Positions 55,791 through 64,000 of a stretch of 64,000 bases of DNA are shown here, piece after piece (positions within the stretch are counted from its first letter, which is position 1; the number at the start of each line of letters is the position of its first letter). Origin of the DNA: Diphasiastrum complanatum (taxonomy: Eukaryota; Streptophyta; Lycopodiopsida; Lycopodiales; Lycopodiaceae). The position numbers were made by a program, and so were the translations under genes. The stretch lies in assembly GCA_029204225.1 (NCBI GenBank), contig CM055113.1:21473798-21537797 (forward strand), given 5' to 3'. A model generated the notes under the pieces. That model worked only from the letters and a program-made list of their open reading frames with translations. It was not told the origin of the DNA and searched no databases.

Positions 55791-57500
55791 CACAACAACA
55801 AAAAGCAGTGGTTTCCGACATAAAATCGCGAAAAAAGAATTTCACCAAATTTTGGGATGTCAGAGGATTTGTCGTAAACCATGTCGAAAAATTTGTCGCA
55901 AACGATCTGTCGGAATTCAACGTGTCAAAATCCGACAGATCTTCCTTTCCGGCTACCGGATGACTGCCGGAGTGTAATTCAAATTAGATGTCGAGATCCG
56001 TCACATAAAAAGATGTCAAAAACCGACATACGGCTATCGTCACGCGACAGTCGTTTGGGGACGCCACGTAGAAAAGTGACTCACCTGCATGGAAACATAT
56101 TGATGAGCAATGGTCCGAGTTAAAAAATGAACCTCATCATTTATGATTTGGTTTAGCATTAATCCTTTCAATGTTCGAGCCTCAACATGGTCCACGTGGC
56201 TAGTTGTTCATGTTAATTATAATATTCCTCCATGGCTAAGTATAAAGACGGGATATTTGTTTCTAGCTCTATTGGTTCCAGAAAAATACAAGGTTAAGAA
56301 CATGGATGTTTACCTCGAACCATTGATTGAAGAATTGTCCAAGCTTTGGAATTATGTCAATGCGTAACATCTCAAGGCCTTTACAAGAAAGAAATTTCAC
56401 CCTTCGTGGAATTCTAATGTGGACAATGCATGATTATCTCGGTTTGAGTGAATGTTCAGGTATGATTAATCTTCGTTTGGATTGTTAATAATAACCATTT
56501 TTTATGTAATGTTTATCTTGTAGGTGGATTTGCATGAGAATGACGAGCCATTAGAACAATTACCTTCTCAATGCACATGTGAATGGATCTATAATACTCT
56601 CGAAAAAGCACAAAAAATGGTGAACACGTGACAGAACAAGAGTGGGAATTCGCTCGCAATTGTTCATGGCAGGTAAGTAATGTTTTAATTTGAAAAGGGT
56701 AATATGAATTTGTTTATTATATTTCTTCTAGTTCAAAATCCTAAACCCTAAAATGTTCAAGATATGTTGTGCTAATTTTTCAAGATATGTTGTGCCAGTA
56801 CATAACATACAATGCCATGTGGGCATACAGATATCACTTTCATATTGAGGGCATTGACACCACACACATTTGATTGCAGCAAAATGGCAAACTTTCAACA
56901 GGAGAGTTGATCTAGTGCAAATGACACAAACATCATTTCAGGTGACCTAGGCTATGTCGGCACACTTCAACATATTTATCAGGTCGACTATGGAAGTAAT
57001 GGAAAATACTTGATCTTTGATGCGAAATTGTTCAAAGTTAACTATTGTTCATGTTGCCATGACATTGTGAATAGGTATAACTACCTTGCAAATTGCACTA
57101 TAATTTATGTGACTTTTTGGTTCGATCGCTTTGAACACAAATTGTGATCACATTGTGCATTGATTTTATTTGTCTATTGTAGATCATATTTTATCCAGAT
57201 CAATTATCCATGTTGTCCAACTCAATACAAAATCACGACGTATATTTGAAGACAAAGATACTGCATCAGATATGTCAAATGACTTGCACGAGGAACCGAA
57301 AATCGAGCCAAAACCCTTGATCGAGCAAGAAATCCAAGTTCCATTTGATGCTGAAATCATTGAAGAAGAAATCACAACTGAAAATATGGAGATAGAAAGG
57401 CAATTGCCGATGAGAATGCCACATTTGGATGAAGAATGGCCAGAGGAAGAAAGTGATGATGAAAATGATCATAGGCGAAGAAATCTACATTGCACTTAGA
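55791..57500 (+). mobile_element. CACTA (En/Spm) transposon remnant
   Basis: 56143-56365 encodes a Tnp2-type transposase piece (STWSTWLVVHVNYNIPPWL, then DVYLEPLIEELSKLW). 56365-56455 in a shifted frame adds LMWTMHDYLGLSECSG, and 56946-57060 a DUF4216-like piece (GYVGTLQHIYQVDYGSNGKY). 57200-57490 is an acidic continuation. All are standard neighbours in plant CACTA elements. Upstream, 55860-56070 holds many TGTCG/CGACA words like subterminal binding repeats. 55791 (CACAACAACAAAAAGC) may be a damaged CACTA terminus. Large internal deletion and stops; the 3' end was not found. Confidence 0.72.
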
Positions 57501-58511
57501 ATTAGATTCAGATGAGTGTATGGACTTAGATAATGACAAGAATGAGGCACTATTTGACGAGCAATGTAATGAGAATATTGACTTATAATATTGACTCACA
57601 ATTCAAATGTTATTAGAGAAACTGCGTGCACCAGTATCACAAAGATTGTATGCACACTATTGGCATGACCTCAAGTTTCAACTTTGAGTATTCAAGTATG
57701 TATTGTGGACCTAAGTTGCACCCCCTTCTAAAACATTGCATTCTGGAACGGATCCGGGTTCCAGAAAGCTACGTTCCAGAACATAAGGGTCATGCATTCC
57801 AAAATGCTATTGGATTTCGGAAATCGGTTAGTTGGATTATGTTCGAATTTTACTGAATGTTAGTTGATGTGTTGTGGACCCGAGCAAATCCGTAAAGTTG
57901 TTTTCTAGACAAATAAATAGCACATGATATATTTTGATGGACTTGGATATGATATTAGGGTTTCTCACTCCTACCTTCAACCAAATTAAACCTCATTAGC
58001 CTCAAGCAAACCTCATTAGCCTCACCAATTAACAAGAGTTACCAATGATAATTTAATAAGAGTTACCCTCAAATCTCTCTTTCTTTGTCACACACTCTTC
58101 ATATCTCTATTACCAATGAGGATTGTGAGGAGAAAAGGAGTTTTCAATTGATGAGCAAAGGAGCTAATGATCGATTTTCAAGAGGAGGAGCTATCATCAT
58201 TGCTAATTGTGAGAAGCATAGGGGGTGCTAGCTAAGGACTGAAGTAGATGAGGTTATGCGCAATTATTGAAGTTGGATAGTTATTTGACTATATGTAGTT
58301 TATTTCTCAACACTTGTTATGGGCAATTCATAGTGCCCGAGGCTTTCTTATGGGCTCCATATGATCAGTCTGTAAGGTCTACGTAAGAGTGGGATAGAGA
58401 ATTATTTCTTCTATGTCACTCCTTTTCCGTAGCCGAGGTTGAATCCTTCACCAGTGATGGCTGAATAAGACGTCCGACGTTTTCTTTCTGTGCACCCTTC
58501 TTGTAGGCTCT
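57501..58511. other. No gene seen
   Basis: AT-rich. TTCTGGAAC/TTCCAGAA words at 57735-57790 recall those at 22650-23150. Confidence 0.45.
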
Positions 58512-59076
58512 TGTTATGTCCATGACCAGTAAATAGGATTTAGTATGCTCCTAGTCTTGGATACACGACGGTACTCCAGTAAATCAAGTTGTTAGTTACG
58601 TCATACTGGATGTGACCCGAAAGTAACTAATATTCTTGTGAGGCCCAGAACACACTAAATGGAGTTTAGACAAGGTATGAGACAGTGCATGCATGTCTAG
58701 AGTTATCAATAACAATTCTATGAATAGGTGGTCCATGCTTAGGACTCTATTCTAGGTGAATCTATGTATAGGGAACCTAGGGCTATGCATGGCCATGTGA
58801 CCAAGTTGCTTTTGGCTCTATATATTGAGGCCAAACTCGCCCTACTCATTATTGTGACCATAGATTCATTGCCAGGGTTTCACTCTACATTCATGCTTCT
58901 TATTCCTTGGCTTGGGGGTGAAGCTTCTAGAGTTGATTGGTTGCTTCTACTTGGTTGGGTGGTTGCTCCATAGTGTGTTTTCCATTGTGTATTGTCTTGT
59001 AAGCAGGATCTTAGGGAGCTTCCCTCATAGCTCTCGTAGCTATAAACTCCAGAGACTGCTAAAAATGCTTCTTACA
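58512..59076 (+). repeat. Solo-like LTR related to 35980-36456
   Basis: Starts TGTTATGTCCATGACCAGTA and ends ATGCTTCTTACA, close to the termini of the 35980-39694 element. It contains a TATA-like CTCTATATATTGAGG at about 58817. The flanking 5-mers do not match, so it may be old or misbounded. Confidence 0.6.
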
Positions 59077-60331
59077 ATCTTCCTTTCCGTAGGATTGTTG
59101 TGAGAAAGATGTCGTCTTACAAAAGTTGCTCGCAAGTCGTATTCTCTTCATAATGTCCATTAGAGGAGTTCTAAATCCAAAAAAGACCCCATAAGAATTG
59201 CCATGTAGGCTGCCCGAGTTGTAGACTTGAGAAGCCAAGTATAATAAAACTAAATTTTTAGACTATTAATGTTAAAAAAAGAGAGAGTAAATAGTGTGAG
59301 AGGATTCTTGAAAAAAAGCAAAATCAAGTGGAGCATGGTGCAAATTTTTTTACAATTAATGTTTTTTAAAATTGAGAAGAATTTTATTTTTACTAAGATA
59401 AGGATTGGGGAGAAGGTGGGGGTGGGGGGGCACCTTTGGGGCACGGGCCCCGTCGGGGGACACCTGGCCCCCTGGCTAGGTGGCTCCTCCCTCTAGGGCC
59501 CCGGGCCTCCCTCCTCCCCCCTCTGGGCACGCTACTACGGGCCCACCAACATGCCCCCAAGGCCTTGGGGGGAGGGGCCACCTAGCTAGGTGTCCCCCTA
59601 TGGGACACCGTGCTCCAATTGCGCACCCCCCCTTCCCCTTCCCCTCCTTGATATCCCCACTCTCCCTAAGTTTTTGTTTTCTTTCTAAGCTTTGCTCATC
59701 TTGTCAACAAAGTGTCTTTTTGAACCATCCACAATTCTTAACTCTAGTTGGCGCATTGACAATCCATGTGCAACGAATATTAATAGCATAAAACCACATA
59801 TATTGATTGCGTTCTCCTTTTTGTACTTCCTTCTCCCATATAAACTAGGTGCCATAGATGTGGACATTACCTTATTGCAACACCATCAACACTCTACTTT
59901 AATTTTCCAAACACTCATGTTTGCTTGAAGGATTCAATTGATGAATCACCCACTAATTACTATTCACTTATCTTTCGAGGACTGCTTCACACTTTTGTAG
60001 ATCCACGTCTTGTCTGTCATTGGATGCTCCTTTATGATCAACAACATTTCATTTCCTCCTTATTTTATGAGTATCATTTTTATCACTAGCACATTCAATG
60101 GTAAGGTCTATAGTTTCCATAAAATCATTAATAGATTTTTAAAATGAGGCACCATTACATTACATCATGTAGATTTGGACCTCTCCCCATGAATTGTCCT
60201 ACAAGACAATAATTTTCTCTTGCACTTTGATATATGGAATTCGCCATATCACCCAGAGATGTCTCATACAATGCCACCTTTGTGCTTTGGCTCTCATACC
60301 AATGTAAAGACCACTAGGGAAAACCCCTAAG
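59077..60331. other. No gene; foldback and worn primer-site-like word
   Basis: Contains the GC-rich inverted repeat at 59455-59597. At about 60292-60304 GGCTCTCATACCA resembles an iMet primer site in minus orientation with one change, but no LTR follows it; probably a truncated element. Confidence 0.4.
59455..59597. repeat. GC-rich imperfect inverted repeat
   Basis: GGGGGACACCT...CTAGGTGGCTCCTCCC (59455-59493) is matched in reverse complement at 59569-59597, where a 9-base segment is absent from one arm. The island is strikingly GC-rich in AT-rich surroundings, with many G and C runs. Confidence 0.7.
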
Positions 60332-62752
60332 ATGAGGATAGGAAAACACAACCTAAAGGGCAAAATCAAGTGGATGCTTCTTCAAATGGAAAAAAGAAAG
60401 ATAGATCAAAGCTCAAGTGCTTCTATTGTGGCATCAAAGGACACTTTGCAAGTGAGTGCTACAAGAAGAAGAGAGATCAAGGAGACAAGCAAGCTAATCT
60501 TACTCTTGATGAGGATGGTTTGGATGTTCAACATGCAAATGATGATGCTTTTTGTGATGCCTTCGTGTATAGTTGCTAATGATGGAGATCTAGATTCATG
60601 GTGGATTGATAGTGGAGCAAGTTCACACATGATTTTTCACAAAGAGTACTTCACTTCTGTGTTGGCATATGGAGATGACAAGAGGGTGATCTACATGACC
60701 AATGATGGTGAGTGTGCAATCAAAGAGATTGGCACAATTCCTATTTCTCTCTCTACAAATAGGAATGTTCGTTTGGAGGATGTCTTGTTTATTCCGTCTA
60801 TTACCAAGAATTTGCTTAGTGTGAGTCAAATGCTAAAGGCCTCAAAGTTGAGTTTGATGGAGATGCTTGTATGATCAAAACGAAGGATGTCTTGATTGGA
60901 AAAGGTAAAAGGCAAGGGAAGTTGTTCAAACTAGATGCTTGTGTTATTGCTAACCAAGTTGGATGTGTTGCAAGAGAGCAAATACCTATTCAAGAGGTTT
61001 GGCATAAAAGGATGGGACTCCTCAACTTCAAGTCATTGGAGGTAATGGCTAGAAAGAAGGTTGTGATAGGTCTTCCAAGTTCCTTAAGTGGCATCAATCA
61101 TGTTTGTGAGTCTTGTGCTTTGTCTAAGTCACATAGACTACCTTATACTAGGTCTACATCTAGATCTACAAAGCCTTTTCAACTTGTATATTCGAATATT
61201 CATGGATTTACTACAATTAGCAATAGTGGAGCTAAGATGTATGTAACTTTCATTGATGATTTTAGTAGATTTTGTTGGATCTATCTACTAAAGAGCAAAT
61301 ATGAAGTGTATGATGTCTTTGTTAAATTCAAGAATACAAGGGTGAACCGATTTTCCACAAGGATCAAGTGCTTAAGGAGTGACAATGGTGGTGAGTACAT
61401 ATCTACCAAGTTCAAGGCCTTTTGTGATGAGCATGGGACCAAGAGGGAGTATACAACATCAAGGACCCCACAACAAAATGGAGTGGCTGAAAGGAAGAAA
61501 AGGACTTTATGTGAAAGTGCTAAAGCCATGAGGTTAAGTGCTAATCTTGATAAACCATTTTGGGATCAAGCTTTGTTGTGTGCCAATTTCTTGTGCAATA
61601 GGTGGCCGAGTGCTATTTTGGATGGAAGAACACCTTTTGAGATGCTATTCAAGAGGAGGCCGAGTGTCAACTTTCTAATAACTTTTGGATGCACATGCTA
61701 TGTCAACATTACTCTTGATGATAGGACCAAGGAGGATCCATCTTCAAGGAAAGGTATTTTTGTTGGATATAGTGAGGTGAGTAAAGCCTACAAGGTTTAC
61801 ATTTCTACTACTAACAAAGTGATTGTTGATAGAGATGTCATTTTTGATGAGGGGAACATTCCAAAAGTGGCTTCGAGTACTATTGATGTGATGTGGATGG
61901 ATCTAACATTCTTGATGTTGATGTAAATGATCCTACTTTAGATGGTGATGATGATGGACCTTCATCAAGTCAAAAGCCAAGGAGAACATCAAGGGAAAGA
62001 CAAGTACCCTCAAGGCTCACATATGATGAAACGGGTAACCAAGTAGTTTCTGGAAATTATGTTGCTTTCCTAACCTCTTTTGATGAACCTACAAGTGCAG
62101 GTGAAGCAAGGAAAGAAGAGCAGTGGATCCAAGCAATGGATCTTGAGTATCAAATTCTTATGAAGAGCCTCATCCATGGCTAAGTTCTCAAGTGTTGAGC
62201 TACTTAGTGCCAATGTTTGGAGATTGTCAATTTTTGTTTTCTTGTGTCAAGTAGATCTTGAAGATGGACCAGTAAAACTTGCTTCATTTATAAAGTCATG
62301 TGGTGCTGCTTTAGTATCATGGATGTACTCACTTACTCATGGATTTCCAAGGCTTGATAGTTTCTTGTGGCAAGATGGAGATGGAGGCTCATTCATGAAG
62401 TGTCATGGTGGATACATGGCAACAAAGGACAAAGGAGGAGGAAACATGCAAGCAAAAGTTGATCACTCACATTTATTGTTTGTTTTCTGTATTTTTCTAG
62501 AGAGTTCAAAGCTGATAGCATGGAGAAATCATCTCGTTTACATTCTATGTGATTCTTCATGTCATATTGAGGTGCAATATCACTTTGTGAGGGAGCAAGT
62601 CATTGCAAAGGAGGTGGAGCTTCAAAATGTGTCCTCAAGGGAATGTGTAGCTGATATCTTCACCAAAGCATTGGGAAAGGATTTGTTCATGAAGCATAGG
62701 ACATCACTTGGAGTGTTATCAAAGTCCATGCTAAAACTAGTTGAAGAGGAAG
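60332..62752 (+). pseudogene. Copia polyprotein with RT core deleted
   Basis: Gag zinc knuckle CFYCGIKGHFASEC at 60418-60459, then protease WWIDSGASSHM at about 60600. GAG-pre-integrase (VWHKRMGLLNFKSLE, CESCALSK) and integrase are in one open frame 60871-61926: SNIHG where the first catalytic Asp is normally found, RSDNGGEY and NGVAERKKR, then the C-terminal FGCTCYVNI and DRDVIFDEG. It reaches the start of RT (EEQWIQAMDLEYQ, about 62118) and breaks at about 62180. RNase H resumes only at its tail (VQYHFVREQVIAKEVEL, ADIFTKAL, 62575-62757). The ~370 bp in between is not RT and is unrecognised. Confidence 0.9.
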
Positions 62753-63371
62753 TGTGAAAGATTCAATTAGTTTAGTCACATTTGCTACATTTGTTTATTT
62801 GGCAAATTGACGCCAACTTTATATTAGACTTAGAGTTTGACTTTTCAAAGTTCATTAGTCTAAATTTCATTTGAATAAAGTTTGGAAAAGTTAGAAGTTG
62901 AGTTTGAGTAGATCTAAATATAAATGTGTACATTGAATCTAGACCCTAAAATAGTAAAGTTTACATTTTGGAGAGAAAGCCATGTGGCCAAATAGGGTTT
63001 GGACCTGTCATAAAAGGATGTAAGTCATGGAGAGACATATCTTTTCTCTTATCTATCTCATTTCAGGCTTATACATGGTTCTCTTGGGTTCTACTATCCA
63101 TTGGTGCACTTTACTTGTGATTGCTTGCAATTTTATGTGTAGAATGATCTATATTTTCTATTTTTGGATCCACACGTGTGAAATACAACAGCTTGTTGGT
63201 TTTGTACAGATAGCTTGTTGGTTAATGTTTGATCAAGTTCTATTAGAGTTTGCATCTTATTCATAGAGTAGATGCTGATTTTTCTACATTGGCAAGATTG
63301 TTGATTTGTTCTCTTTCTAACCCAAGATCAGTTTATGGATTTGGATCATCATTGATCTGAAATCTTTCACA
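62753..63371 (+). repeat. Copia 3' LTR with 10-bp terminal inverted repeats
   Basis: 619 bp, TGTGAAAGAT...ATCTTTCACA, a perfect 10-bp inverted pair, starting right after the RNase H tail and a short purine tract (GAAGAGGAAG). TATA-like CATAAAAGG lies at about 63010. No 5' LTR is present in the window. Confidence 0.85.
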
Positions 63372-63589
63372 TCCTATTCTTTCTTTTTGCTATTCCATTG
63401 GACAATAGAAAGTAATTTGTGGTGAATGGTCTTGAAATTTCTTGAATTTAATAGTGGTTTAGGAATTCTGTTGAAATGGTTTCACCACCACCATAAATCC
63501 TTATGGCCTTCAGCATTTTGCTAGTTTGTATCTCAACTTGTTCTTAAATATTTTTAAGAACTTTTTGTTTTTTGACTAAGAAATTATAC
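63372..63589. other. No gene seen
   Basis: Short AT-rich spacer between the LTR and a copia integrase fragment on the other strand. Confidence 0.4.
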
Positions 63590-63760
63590 TACAATTCTCG
63601 TAGAGAAATCATCTATGAATGTCGAGAAGTACTTGGTTCTCCCTAAAGAAGGATTATCCATGGGTCCAAATAATTTACTATGTATAATGTCTAACAAATC
63701 TTTTGAAATATGAGTATGATATGATCTGAATGATATTCTAGGATGTTTTTCATTCTTTGC
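63590..63760 (-). pseudogene. Copia integrase fragment
   Basis: The minus frame reads NEKHPRISFRSY, then LLDIIHSKLFGPMDNPSLGR and KYFSTFIDDFST. This is the copia integrase start, with HSD changed to HSK, so the first catalytic residue is lost. A stop follows shortly. Small scrap of a lineage other than the plus-strand copia beside it. Confidence 0.78.
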
Positions 63761-64000
63761 TTGTTTCTTCTTTTTCTCTTTGAAGCCTTTCTTTGTGAGT
63801 AGTGCTCGATTTTCTGATTTGTCAACAATTGCTAAATTGCCATTCCATCACAACACTCTTATTTTTCTTAGTTTTGGACATGAGGCTGGCACCCAAGTAT
63901 TCATCCAAGTGGAAAGAGATTCAAACTTGGGTGGACAAGCCAAGCACCATAGACCACCACACCACGCCTATGATGATTACCCTTTTGTAGTTGGAGTTTG
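63761..64000. other. Window end, nothing recognised
   Basis: A 62-codon plus frame (63802-63990) carries no known motif and is probably chance. Confidence 0.35.

Noticed and set aside
1-64000. CRISPR arrays, rRNA genes, bacterial promoters, riboswitches
   Set aside because: None seen; the sequence is plant nuclear DNA by retroelement content, tRNA-iMet primer sites and intron structure.

Overview
The window looks like a large plant nuclear genome, most likely a seed plant. It is almost entirely transposable elements: Ty1/copia, a Ty3/gypsy chromovirus, non-autonomous LTR elements, LINEs, hAT and CACTA remnants and a Helitron-like end. LTR elements are primed by plant-type initiator-Met tRNA (TGGTATCAGAGC). 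There is no bacterial-style operon, rRNA or CRISPR array.

One host gene can be assembled by hand on the minus strand: a DHH-family phosphoesterase. Five exons lie at 53344-53004, 47429-47334, 21674-21239, 20837-20703 and 19052-18970. Every junction has GT/AG signals and matching phase. The introns are about 5.6, 25.7, 0.4 and 1.65 kb. The C-terminal exon(s) with the expected DHHA1 GGGH motif were not found down to base 1, so the gene probably runs off the left edge. Most elements between 19 and 53 kb are therefore intronic.

Layout. 0.4-9.3 kb: a decayed copia (+) whose reverse transcriptase is split by a 6.4-kb non-autonomous LTR element (minus, 2785-9184, 5-bp target duplication). 9.3-10.8 kb: a copia gag scrap, an unrecognised broken ORF and an LTR with a polypurine tract before it and a primer site after it. 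12-15 kb: gypsy remains with a chromodomain. 15.2-17.6 kb: copia gag scrap, palindromic repeat and an internally deleted hAT. 18.9-21.7 kb: DHH exons 5-3. 23.4-25 kb: Helitron-like terminus and a GC-rich tandem array. 26-29.1 kb: a longer hAT pseudogene. 29.3-40.7 kb: a LINE (minus) interrupted by a nearly intact copia (30328-35719) and by a non-autonomous LTR element (35980-39694). 41.0-45.6 kb: a near full-length LINE (+) with an 8-bp target duplication. 46.1-48.1 kb: two related LTR copies flanking DHH exon 2. 48.7-49.5 kb: an ORF1-only LINE derivative. 50.8-51.4 kb: third hAT fragment. 53.0-53.3 kb: DHH exon 1, with a long GC-rich hairpin about 320 bp upstream. 54.6-64 kb: LINE RT, CACTA, LTR and copia remnants.

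The least ordinary biology is (i) the DHH gene spread over at least 34 kb of nested transposons, and (ii) a LINE family ending in a (TC)n tract instead of poly(A), with an ORF1-only derivative. All calls come from reading the sequence; no database search was run.
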